Below are positions 9,295-16,141 of a stretch of DNA of 64,000 bases, piece by piece. The DNA is taken from positions 620,001 to 684,000 of the forward strand of contig NZ_JAUTAR010000001.1 of NCBI RefSeq assembly GCF_030818695.1, in the 5' to 3' direction. Below the pieces are notes generated by a model. The model worked only from the letters and a program-made list of their open reading frames with translations, was not told the DNA's origin and searched no databases. Position numbers and translations under genes: made by a program. Numbering within the stretch: the first letter of the stretch is position 1; each line of letters starts with the position of its first letter. Origin of the DNA: Chryseobacterium sp. SORGH_AS_0447 (GTDB lineage: Bacteria; Bacteroidota; Bacteroidia; Flavobacteriales; Weeksellaceae).

Positions 9295-9325
9295 AACTTC
9301 GAACATCCAGCTTCCCTCTTCCAGC
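9295..9325 (+). repeat. Copy 2 of the 31-nt pyrimidine-rich dispersed repeat
   Basis: Matches 218-248 at 27 of 31 positions. It lies in a non-coding stretch (9125-9349) that otherwise shows nothing recognisable. Confidence 0.6.
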
Positions 9326-9349
9326 CTTTTTAACCTGGTCTCTGCAAAA

Positions 9350-10219
9350 CTACTCCGTCCTGAGCTTTTCCGGTGAAACGCCGAATTTTTTCTTGAAAGC
9401 CCGGGTAAAGTTCTGAACATATTCATACCCGCATTCTATGGCGATTTCTTTGATCATCATTTCTTTATCAACAATCAGCTTTTTAGCTTTCAGCATTCTC
9501 AGTTCTGCCATGTAATTGCTGACGGTAATATGGTATTGCGCTTTAAATTCTTTCCGGATCTTGTTCTGGTTGATGCCGATCAGCCTCCCGATCTCTTCGA
9601 CTTTTATATTTCTATGGTAATTTTCATCGACAAACTTTTTAATCAACGAAGGAGTTTGGGGAGTTTCTTCCATTGTATTTCTTTCGCTGAACTGTTCGAA
9701 GATCAGCAGCAGCAGTTTGATAATTTTAGCCTCGACAAATAATTTCTGCAAAACTCCTTTTTTGGAGTAGCTGATGATCTCCTTTAAGATCATGTGCATT
9801 TCAACCGTCATGAAGGGTGGGGTATGTTTATACAGGAAGATATAATTATTTCCGGTCATATTTTCCAGGATGTCTGCATTTTCTTTGTTGGATTCCGGAT
9901 TGATGAGATTTGAAATATAATCGTAGTTGATCTGAATCTGAAGATATTTCAAAGCTTTATCATTTTCTGACCATAATTCTGCTGTACTTTCTTTAGATGA
10001 ATAGTGCAGGATATACTGGTTTTTTTTAAATAAAAATTTTTTTCCGCAGTCTTCAGCATTAAGATAAATATTTTCACTGAGAAAAAACAGGAGGTTGAAG
10101 CTCTTGCTGCCTTCTGTCATATCGACTTTAGAAAACATACCCGAATACAATTCTTCCTTCAGAAAAATTTTAATGGTTTCGGAACTGAATAATAGTCCTT
10201 TAGCAGAAAGATTCTTCAT
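9350..10219 (-). CDS. AraC-family transcriptional regulator
   Basis: A 289-aa regulator. The C-terminal 100 residues form the AraC/XylS double helix-turn-helix (PSLIKKFVDENYHRNIKVEE, then IGRLIGINQNKIRKEFK, and the second helix set IKEIAIECGYEYVQNFTRAF ending FGVSPEKLR). The N-terminal 180 residues are an unrecognised sensor domain. The ATG at 10219 is chosen over an in-frame TTG at 10237. It is divergent from the interrupted FISUMP surface protein, and the intervening region shares a conserved motif with the upstream region of the second FISUMP gene, so it may control both; that is inference. Confidence 0.9.
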   Translation of the reverse strand: MKNLSAKGLLFSSETIKIFLKEELYSGMFSKVDMTEGSKSFNLLFFLSENIYLNAEDCGKKFLFKKNQYILHYSSKESTAELWSENDKALKYLQIQINYDYISNLINPESNKENADILENMTGNNYIFLYKHTPPFMTVEMHMILKEIISYSKKGVLQKLFVEAKIIKLLLLIFEQFSERNTMEETPQTPSLIKKFVDENYHRNIKVEEIGRLIGINQNKIRKEFKAQYHITVSNYMAELRMLKAKKLIVDKEMMIKEIAIECGYEYVQNFTRAFKKKFGVSPEKLRTE

Positions 10220-10275
10220 ATAAACAGAAATACACAATGTTGTTTAGTATAATATCAGCCTCTGGTAACAAAAAG

Positions 10276-10356
10276 TTTGATAATGATAACTTTAGCTTTA
10301 ATAGGGGTAATATTTTTGCACAAAACTAATTATAATTTAGAATAAATAAAAATAAT
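10276..10356 (+). promoter_or_regulatory. Upstream control region shared by both FISUMP surface-protein genes (copy A)
   Basis: AAAAGTTTGA-T-AATGATAA begins at 10272. A -7 box TATTTTTG lies at 10311-10318, 31 nt after the TTTG at 10276-10279. An AT-rich 30-nt leader (10327-10356) is identical to the one at 16081-16110. The same arrangement with the same 31-nt distance precedes the paralog at 16142. Confidence 0.6.
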
Positions 10357-11080
10357 TATATGCTTAAAAATTTAAATTTTTCTTTTACTAAAATTTGCTG
10401 CCGTATAATATTGTTACCTATTGTAGCGAGTAGCTTTGCGAATGCCCAACAATCGGCATGTACAATTGTTCCGGTTGTAGTAAACGGTTTTAATGCCGAT
10501 GTGGTGGCAGAAGGAACCGGAGGTAATGCAGTTGATAAAACAACACATACGGTCGATGCATTCTACACTTTCTATTCAAAGGATTTTGTTCCGACCAATC
10601 CGCATTCTTCCGGAGCAAGTGCAATGGCTTATGGAGGCGGACTACCTACCAATGGGACTTTGACAGCGTCATCACTAAGCGGTTTAGTTTTTCAGATGGC
10701 AAATTATTCCGCTAATAATGCTCTGATTTTAAGAAATAATCTAACAAATACAGGTTCACTTACTTTTACCAATCCTAAAAAAGCAGAAAAAATATATGTT
10801 GCGGCGGTAAGAGGAGAAGGAGGTTCTGGTACCTCAGACAATCACAATGTTACTGCAACAATCCATTTTGCAGACGGAACAGCGCAAAGTACTGTTTTCC
10901 AGGCGACGGCTTGGTGGTTCGATAGTAATGCGCCTTCAAATATAGTTATTGCCGGAACAGGAGAAATTTCAAGGAATACGGCAACAACAGGATGGGCTCC
11001 AAGAAATGAGTTTCGAGGGTTAACACAGGCCAGTCTGTATTATAATGTATTGACCATTGATGCTGCTAATCAAAATAAAG

Positions 11081-11088
11081 GTAATTAT
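11081..11088. repeat. Left target-site duplication of the IS1595-type element
   Basis: GTAATTAT; the right copy at 14854-14861 is GTAATTAC (7 of 8). IS1595-family elements are known to duplicate 8 bp. Confidence 0.75.
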
Positions 11089-11102
11089 ATACAATTATGC
11101 AC
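11089..11102 (+). repeat. Left terminal inverted repeat of the IS1595-type element
   Basis: ATACAATTATGCAC, exact complement of 14840-14853. Confidence 0.8.
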
Positions 11103-11194
11103 TGGCTGTTTTTCCAGGTTATAATGTATTTGTTTAAAATTTTATTTTGTTTTTCAGTTTGTTACTAGGAGATTTTAATCTCAAAATCAATCCT

Positions 11195-11226
11195 TTTGTA
11201 GATCTTATCTGTTCTTTATAAATTTG
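11195..11226 (+). promoter_or_regulatory. Promoter inside the element driving a 49-codon gene
   Basis: TTTG (11195-11198), 20 nt, TAAATTTG (11219-11226); the ATG at 11241 is 15 nt downstream. Confidence 0.55.
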
Positions 11227-11240
11227 TTAAAAATATTAAA

Positions 11241-11390
11241 ATGGAAAATAATAAGGAAGATTTAAACAAAGTTGTTATAGAAATTTTAAAACTATTAAAT
11301 GGCAGATCAAGATATGATAATATAGCGATATTGGAACGAATTACTGAGACAGTTAATAAATCCTCGGTTTTAGCTTGTGTGTTCAAGTAA
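11241..11390 (+). CDS. 49-aa passenger protein of the mobile element
   Basis: A small frame (MENNKEDLNKVVIEILKLLN, then GRSRYDNIAILERITE) with an amphipathic, helical composition. It is supported by a well-spaced Bacteroidota promoter ending 15 nt upstream. It runs toward the minus-strand gene at 11370-11570 and overlaps its 3' end by 21 nt; hairpins with T-runs at 11636 and 11702 could end its transcript, which would then be antisense to that gene. No family is recognised. Confidence 0.5.
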   Translation: MENNKEDLNKVVIEILKLLNGRSRYDNIAILERITETVNKSSVLACVFK

Positions 11391-11570
11391 TTTTTTGAAC
11401 TCACTCAAAGTTTTTTTGATAGTAATCAACTTACCATTACCCATAAAAATATTAAGTAAAACCTTCCCATCATTATCTAAAAGTTTTTGTTCATGACAGT
11501 GGCTAATGTTTGATGGGTTTACATGGTATTTATTACCATCGATATCTATTAGTTCGATAAAATTTGCCAT
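11370..11570 (-). CDS. 66-aa passenger protein of the mobile element
   Basis: Starts MANFIELIDIDGNKYHVNP; an upstream in-frame start at 11585 is less likely. The beta-rich pattern (hydrophobic strand, DG-y-VNP, then GNGKLITIKKTLSEF) resembles small FlbD-like or DUF domains in outline only. A TAAATTTG -7 element lies upstream on this strand (complement of 11594-11601). Function unknown; it may be cargo or accessory to the element. Confidence 0.6.
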   Translation of the reverse strand: MANFIELIDIDGNKYHVNPSNISHCHEQKLLDNDGKVLLNIFMGNGKLITIKKTLSEFKKLLEHTS

Positions 11571-11635
11571 AATCAAAATTTTCACTAAGATAACAAATTT
11601 ATTTATAGGTAAATGCGGTTTTCCGTAAAATTAAG

Positions 11636-11662
11636 ATCCTTGGCTTTGGTTAAGGATTTTTT
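11636..11662 (+). terminator. Hairpin with T-run, plus strand
   Basis: 6-bp stem (11636-11641 with 11652-11657), T-run 11657-11662. It could end transcripts from the 49-codon gene. Confidence 0.5.
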
Positions 11663-11701
11663 ACTATATTTGATATGCTCTTTATTAAAGCATCACCCTA
11701 T

Positions 11702-11736
11702 AGAAGCTGTCTTTTTATTAGATGGCTTCTTTTATT
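11702..11736 (+). terminator. Second hairpin with T-rich tail, plus strand
   Basis: 11-bp stem with two G-U pairs (11702-11712 with 11720-11730), 7-nt loop, tail TTTATTTTAT. Confidence 0.55.
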
Positions 11737-11956
11737 TTATATTCTTATTCAATGTTTTTTCCATCACATAGTCTAATTCCACTTTATATCTTAAATATTC
11801 TGTGGAAATATGAGGTACAGTATTGATGATGGTAATTCCTTTGCTCTTCACAAATATATCGGTTGTTTTGTCCTTAATATCTGCAACATTGAAGAAGTAC
11901 CTACCATCTTGTTCTATGTACCTTATTTCTCTCTTTATTAAATCTTGTTCTAACAT
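11732..11956 (-). CDS. 74-aa passenger protein coupled to the transposase
   Basis: MLEQDLIKREIRYIEQDGRY followed by FFNVADI. The IEQDG-x-x-FF-x-x-x-DI pattern recalls the start of Bro-N/antirepressor domains, but the protein is too short to claim that family. Its ATG shares one base with the transposase stop (TAATG), so it is translated after the transposase, perhaps as an accessory or regulatory factor of transposition. Confidence 0.65.
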   Translation of the reverse strand: MLEQDLIKREIRYIEQDGRYFFNVADIKDKTTDIFVKSKGITIINTVPHISTEYLRYKVELDYVMEKTLNKNIK

Positions 11957-12960
11957 TATTTTGCTATTAAAGCTTTGTAACTAGTTCTGACATTTGAATT
12001 ATTTAACAAATATCTAAATTTTTCTCTATCTAAAGTGCTTCTAAGATTAAATCTGTAGACAAATTCATCAACATATTTTTGAAGGTGTTTTTTAGAAACA
12101 TGATTATATATTCCATTTACGGAGTTTTTAAATATTCTCCAACTCCCTTCAATATTATTTGTATGTATATTGTTGTCATATAAGCTTACATATTCTTTCT
12201 TAGAATGGTCTATAACATTATGGTTATAATGCTTTTCTAATCCTTTATAAGCCCACCACTCATCACTTATTATTGTTTGAGTTTCGATTTTTACATATTT
12301 ATAGATATACGGTTGAATCGTTTTTCTCCTTGTATTATCTACTACATATGCATTAATCTTACTGGTACTATAAACTACCTTTTCTTTTACAGTTTTGTTA
12401 GGAATTACTTTATGTGGTCTTTCAACTATCTCACTTGTGCCCCTTTGTAATACTCCTGCAACTACATCTTTATCTTTAAAAGATCTACCTTGTGATTGCG
12501 CTACTTTTTTGTCTTTGTGGCGATTTTTGTTCTTACCTCCAACAAAAGTCTCATCACATTCAACAATGCCATCTAACTCGCTACCATTTTCAATACCGAA
12601 ACATGCTCTAATTCTATGAGACATAAACCAAGCAGTCTTTTGTGTAACGCCTATATCTTTTGATAACTGTATAGAACTAATCCCTTTTTTATTAATTGTT
12701 AAAAGCCAGATTGCTAAAAACCATTTTTGCAGACTTATGTTTGTATTTTCAAACATAGATCCGGTTTTTACATTAAACCGTTTACCTGAATTCTTGCACT
12801 TATATTGATTGTTTTTACATTTATAAACTTTGGAACTAGCATCGTAGGGACTAACAACAATACCACTCCATTTCAAGTCTTCTAAATACTCAATACAAGT
12901 TTGCTCCGTTGAGAAAACCTGCATCATTTCAAATACTGAGTTAAACTTTTCGGTAAACAT
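11956..12960 (-). CDS. IS1595-family transposase (ISXO2-like DDE domain)
   Basis: A 334-aa transposase. The N-terminus has the family's start (MFTEKFNSVFEMMQVFSTEQ, then TCIEYLEDLKW) and a degenerate zinc-binding region (KCKNNQYKCKNSGKRFNVKTGSMF). The catalytic core has acidic motifs VECDETFVGGK and IISDEWWAY and the family's HTNNIEGSWRIFKNSVNGIY. It looks full length and uninterrupted, so it may still be active. The frame is open to 13005, but MFTEKF at 12960 matches usual family starts and follows an AAGAAAG-type purine stretch. Confidence 0.93.
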   Translation of the reverse strand: MFTEKFNSVFEMMQVFSTEQTCIEYLEDLKWSGIVVSPYDASSKVYKCKNNQYKCKNSGKRFNVKTGSMFENTNISLQKWFLAIWLLTINKKGISSIQLSKDIGVTQKTAWFMSHRIRACFGIENGSELDGIVECDETFVGGKNKNRHKDKKVAQSQGRSFKDKDVVAGVLQRGTSEIVERPHKVIPNKTVKEKVVYSTSKINAYVVDNTRRKTIQPYIYKYVKIETQTIISDEWWAYKGLEKHYNHNVIDHSKKEYVSLYDNNIHTNNIEGSWRIFKNSVNGIYNHVSKKHLQKYVDEFVYRFNLRSTLDREKFRYLLNNSNVRTSYKALIAK

Positions 12961-13054
12961 TTTGCTTTCTTTTTTATCCTTAAACATAGTCAAATACCAC
13001 ACCAAACCATTGATAATGATGTGGTAAATCGACTACATTTTTCCTCTGCTTTTA

Positions 13055-13087
13055 CAAAGCTAAGGTGGAATTAAGCGATATGCAAAA
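13055..13087 (-). promoter_or_regulatory. Transposase promoter
   Basis: On the minus strand TTTTG (13087-13083), 20 nt, TAGCTTTG (13062-13055). Ideal spacing for a flavobacterial promoter. Confidence 0.65.
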
Positions 13088-13102
13088 GGGTTGATTTTCA
13101 TA

Positions 13103-13480
13103 TTAAAGTACATCTTGAATTATTTTGTTAACTGAATCATAAAGATAGTTGATAACGGCGTTAGTTTGATTAATTGATCTGTAGTCTATTCTTTGGCTAT
13201 TTAAACTAGATATAACACTGTTGAACCTTCGTACAACTTCATTTTTATCCTCGTTACTCATATTAGACTCATAGATATCTCTTTTGATTTTCTTAACTGC
13301 ATATCCTACAGTTTGTATGTTATCGTTATATCGATTCTGTAGAGTAGTTGCTGCACTCCCCAAAGGTGTAATATCAACCGGTACGGGATCTCGATACTGA
13401 TATGGTCTACTATAAGCCGATTGCCCATAAATAAAACTCCCTAGTATTCCAAATACTGGTATTAATAGATATTTCTTCAT
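13103..13480 (-). CDS. 125-aa secreted passenger protein
   Basis: A signal peptide (MKKYLLIPVFGILGSFIYGQ) leads a short protein rich in Arg, Asn and Tyr with helical C-terminal half. No family is recognised. Its start lies 4 nt after the stop of the lipoprotein gene at 13485, so they form a two-gene unit. An in-frame start at 13498 would overlap that gene and lengthen the signal peptide. Confidence 0.7.
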   Translation of the reverse strand: MKKYLLIPVFGILGSFIYGQSAYSRPYQYRDPVPVDITPLGSAATTLQNRYNDNIQTVGYAVKKIKRDIYESNMSNEDKNEVVRRFNSVISSLNSQRIDYRSINQTNAVINYLYDSVNKIIQDVL

Positions 13481-13484
13481 AGTC

Positions 13485-13919
13485 TTATTGTTTATCATAA
13501 TAAATAGGAGCACCACTTGTTGGATTTAACCACTGAATACGTGTACTGCTTATCTTCTTAAACTTGTACACTTGCGTTTGACTTCCAATTACCATGTTCA
13601 CATCATAATTTTCGCTTGTAACTGTTTCAGTTGCTTTGCAAGTTCCTGCACTAGCATTATTATACTGATTGAAAGTAGTCTTATAACTAAGCTCAATAGA
13701 ATTAGATACAAAAACTACATCGTCAGTTGAGAACCTAAAACCAATTAGAGAAGAACCCGAACCAGAAGTCCAAGTGCCTTGAATCCATGCTGGAGGATGA
13801 AAATACTGATTACTTGTAGGTGTTGTTTGGCCGATATTTGATGAATTTTCATCATCATTGCCACTACACGCAGTGAATAGCATTGAAACTAATGCCCATG
13901 TTAAAATTGCCTTTTTCAT
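13485..13919 (-). CDS. 144-aa lipoprotein, passenger of the mobile element
   Basis: MKKAILTWALVSMLFTACSG is a lipoprotein signal peptide with lipobox cysteine C18. The mature part (WIQGTWTSGSGSSLIGFRFS, then SSTRIQWL) has the outline of small lipocalin-like beta-barrel lipoproteins common in Bacteroidota; that is a resemblance, not an identification. The frame is open upstream to 14048, but those codons have no signal-peptide logic. It is first of a two-gene unit with the 125-aa secreted protein. Confidence 0.75.
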   Translation of the reverse strand: MKKAILTWALVSMLFTACSGNDDENSSNIGQTTPTSNQYFHPPAWIQGTWTSGSGSSLIGFRFSTDDVVFVSNSIELSYKTTFNQYNNASAGTCKATETVTSENYDVNMVIGSQTQVYKFKKISSTRIQWLNPTSGAPIYYDKQ

Positions 13920-14224
13920 AGTGAATTTTGTAATCCACTCAAACCCAAAGTAGAAATGTTTGATTAATAAAAGAAGGCGTGGGTTTGTAACTAATAATCC
14001 TGTTCTGAGGTTCTGACAAAACCTGCCCCAATGATAAAATAGTAACATATACCCACACCCTATGGAGTGAGCTAGTTACTTTAATCGTGTAGGGGCTAGT
14101 TGGAAATTGTCAGATTTCAGAACCCAGATTAAAATAAGCTAACGCTTTCTGTTCGTAAAAATTTCTACAAATATACAAAATATCAAAGATTTATATGTAT
14201 ATTGGCAATACAAAACTTTTAATT
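13920..14224. other. Non-coding, structured stretch inside the mobile element
   Basis: No gene is seen. Complementary pairs include 14002-14018 against 14108-14123 (two 7-bp arms with a short mismatch between them) and GTGGGT (13979-13984) against ACCCAC (14051-14056). A CTAGTT segment occurs twice, at 14072 and 14095. It is more GC-rich than the flanking passenger genes. It could be a structured RNA, a control region for the divergent genes on either side, or a remnant of another insertion. Confidence 0.4.
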
Positions 14225-14434
14225 ATGGAACGTCAAATAAATGCAATTGTAAATAATACAGTTAAAATCGGAAATAATGTTGATAAGACATTAAACAATA
14301 CAGCCTTAATTGGTCAAAATGTAGAACAGCTTCAAGCTCAAATAACTTCTCTTAAATCGGAAATAAGTAGGTTAACAGCAAATCAACAAGTAATGAATGA
14401 AAATTTGCTTAGAATTTTAGAGAGACTTCATTAA
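14225..14434 (+). CDS. 69-aa coiled-coil passenger protein
   Basis: Starts MERQINAIVNNTVKIGNNVD and continues as an almost continuous coiled coil with heptad-spaced Ile/Leu (LIGQNVEQLQAQITSLKSEI). A longer frame from 14195 exists, but ATG 14225 is preferred. Its TAA shares the palindrome TTAA with the stop of the convergent 119-aa gene. Unknown function; likely oligomeric. Confidence 0.65.
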   Translation: MERQINAIVNNTVKIGNNVDKTLNNTALIGQNVEQLQAQITSLKSEISRLTANQQVMNENLLRILERLH

Positions 14435-14790
14435 ATATGAATGGGTTTAGAAATGTTTAACTCCATTTTATAAATGTTTTCATAATCTTTGAAAGGAGGA
14501 GTTATTATTACTAGATAACCCTTTTGATCCAATAATTCTACAGTCTTTTTTACTTCTTTTAGAAGAGATACTAATTTATTTTCTAAATTATTATTATATC
14601 TTTCTGTAAATATATGTATTGCATCATAAAGCATTTTTATAAACATATCTTTATCAGTATTACTTTCTACTCCTGATAATTGAGCTAAAATATTATGAAT
14701 ATAATTGGCTTGATTACTTGTGTTGTCTAATAATTCCTGGGTAGGCTTTAAAACCTTCTCAATATTTTGGTGTGTAAATAAATTTTCCAT
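14431..14790 (-). CDS. 119-aa passenger protein, unknown function
   Basis: MENLFTHQNIEKVLKPTQEL begins a helical, soluble protein without signal peptide or recognised domain. It lies next to the right end of the element and converges on the 69-aa coiled-coil gene, overlapping it by 4 nt. Base composition is very AT-rich like the rest of the element. Confidence 0.65.
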   Translation of the reverse strand: MENLFTHQNIEKVLKPTQELLDNTSNQANYIHNILAQLSGVESNTDKDMFIKMLYDAIHIFTERYNNNLENKLVSLLKEVKKTVELLDQKGYLVIITPPFKDYENIYKMELNISKPIHI

Positions 14791-14839
14791 TCTTTAATTT
14801 ATTGATTATTTTTTAGATACACCAAATTATTTTTGATTG

Positions 14840-14853
14840 GTGCATAATTGTAT
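14840..14853 (-). repeat. Right terminal inverted repeat of the IS1595-type element
   Basis: Exact complement of 11089-11102. Confidence 0.8.
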
Positions 14854-14861
14854 GTAATTAC
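14854..14861. repeat. Right target-site duplication
   Basis: GTAATTAC, one mismatch to 11081-11088. This copy is itself a perfect palindrome. Confidence 0.75.
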
Positions 14862-15932
14862 CAAAATAAAAATATCACTTCCATAGACTTTAATAAATCA
14901 GTAACATCTAATGCAGCGCATACGACCGCTATTCTTGCAGTAAGTATTTGTGAAACAGCGGCTACTACTCCGGTTTGCAACAATACGGAACCCGGAACGA
15001 ATCCTGGAGATATTGGCTGTGTAACATTTAATTACCGAGGCCAGCCTGTGATTTACACTACAGTAAGAGGAGCGGATGGTAAGATCTGGTTACAGCAAAA
15101 TCTTGGAAGTACAAAAATTGCAACTTCACTTACAGATTCTGAAGCTTATGGAGACTTATTTCAATGGGGAAGATGGGATGATGGTCATCAGTTGAGAAAT
15201 TCCTCACTCTCCTCATCAGCCCCTTCTCCGAATAATCCTTCAGGCCTGAATGGTGGGAATGCAGCCTTCTATTCTGCAGGATACAATTCTTCATCAAATT
15301 TTTGGTCCGGAGGGACAACCTCTGATACATGGTCGGCTGCAAATTCTACTGCAGTGACGACAACCAATGGCGCCGATCCATGTAAAGCAATTGGCTCAGA
15401 CTGGAGGCTTCCTACCATAAATGAAATTAACACCATACTGACTGCAGAAAATATTACTGAATTTAATTCTGCACTTTCAAGCCATCTAAAGCTGATTCCC
15501 GCAGGAATGAAAGACTACAACGGAATCTTCTCTCCGGGAACAAGGCTTTATCTTTGGTCTTCGTCATCTTCACCTAATACGGGATCGGGACAACATCTGT
15601 ATGTAAGTCAATACTCTGCATTATCAAATAGCATAGGTAGGGATGCTGGGTTGTCTGTAAGATGTATTAAAGCCACAACAACAAGTTTGGCAACTGTTGA
15701 TATTAAAAATAAGGTAATTGGAGTTTATCCGAATCCTACAAACGGAATTGTAACTATTAAAACAGATACACCTATTGAAACTGTGGCTGTGACTAATCTC
15801 GGTGGCCAGAGATTGAAAGCTAATTATTTCAACAATCAGATTAATTTACAAGAATTGCCAAATGGAGTTTATATTGTGGAATTCACCATGAAAAATGGAC
15901 AAAAAATTCTACGAAAGGTTATTAAAAATTAA
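14862..15932 (+). pseudogene. C-terminal half of the split T9SS FISUMP surface protein
   Basis: 356 codons continue the frame broken at 11088. They encode the rest of the beta domain (ITSIDFNKSVTSNAAHTTAI), a FISUMP domain (Fibrobacter succinogenes major paralogous domain: DGKIWLQQNLGS, AYGDLFQWGRWDDGHQLR, DWRLPTINEI, LSVRCIK) and a type A T9SS sorting domain (VYPNPTNGIVTIKTD to ILRKVIKN). A GTG at 15048 gives an apparent separate gene, but without signal peptide it cannot be a secreted cargo. The FISUMP part is closely similar to that of the gene at 16142. Confidence 0.85.
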
Positions 15933-15951
15933 TATCCATTTATATTGTTTG

Positions 15952-15991
15952 CAGGTGGCTATTTCATTTTGAAATAGCCACCTGATATTTT
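15952..15991 (+). terminator. Terminator of the split surface-protein gene
   Basis: A perfect 15-bp stem (15952-15966 with 15970-15984) with a 3-nt loop, followed by ATATTTTG. Confidence 0.85.
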
Positions 15992-16028
15992 GCTTTGTAA
16001 TCCTCATAAATGATATGATAACGAAAAG

Positions 16029-16110
16029 TTTGAAAATGATAAATCACCGTTTTTAATCCTGATTACTTTTGCAAAAAAAATAATTATAATTTAGAATAAA
16101 TAAAAATAAT
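16029..16110 (+). promoter_or_regulatory. Upstream control region shared by both FISUMP genes (copy B)
   Basis: AAAAGTTTGA-A-AATGATAA from 16025, TACTTTTG at 16064-16071, and the 30-nt leader 16081-16110, which is identical to 10327-10356. TTTG-to-box distance is 31 nt in both copies. Confidence 0.6.
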
Positions 16111-16141
16111 ATTACTCATGTTTGAAGGATTATATTTTACA

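Larger units (their letters stand above)
10360..11124 (+). pseudogene. N-terminal half of a T9SS FISUMP surface protein, cut by a transposable element
   Basis: Codons 1-243 (to 11088) are original: a signal peptide (ending SSFANAQQSA) and an all-beta domain of about 200 residues without a name I recognise. The frame then reads into the mobile element and stops after 11 foreign codons at 11124. The lost part lies at 14862-15932. Joining codon 243 (TAT) to CAA at 14862 gives a continuous frame through NQNKGNY-QNKNITSIDF. The intact product would have been about 599 aa. As it stands the fragment lacks the sorting signal needed for surface display. Confidence 0.85.
11089..14853. mobile_element. 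IS1595-family element with passenger genes (3,765 bp)
   Basis: Bounded by 14-bp perfect inverted repeats, ATACAATTATGCAC at 11089-11102 and its complement at 14840-14853, and by 7/8 direct repeats. It contains an IS1595-type transposase and six to seven other small genes unrelated to transposition. It splits a T9SS surface-protein gene, and its removal restores that frame, so the boundaries are well supported. Codon use inside is markedly more AT-rich than in the neighbours. Passenger genes are known for some IS1595-family groups; this particular set I do not recognise. Confidence 0.88.

Noticed and set aside
11089..14853. Composite transposon with two IS copies
   Set aside because: Only one transposase gene and one pair of ends are present; the cargo lies inside a single element.
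15048..15932. Separate 294-aa gene starting at GTG 15048
   Set aside because: The frame continues upstream without a break to the target duplication at 14861 and lacks a signal peptide; it is the C-terminal half of the split gene.
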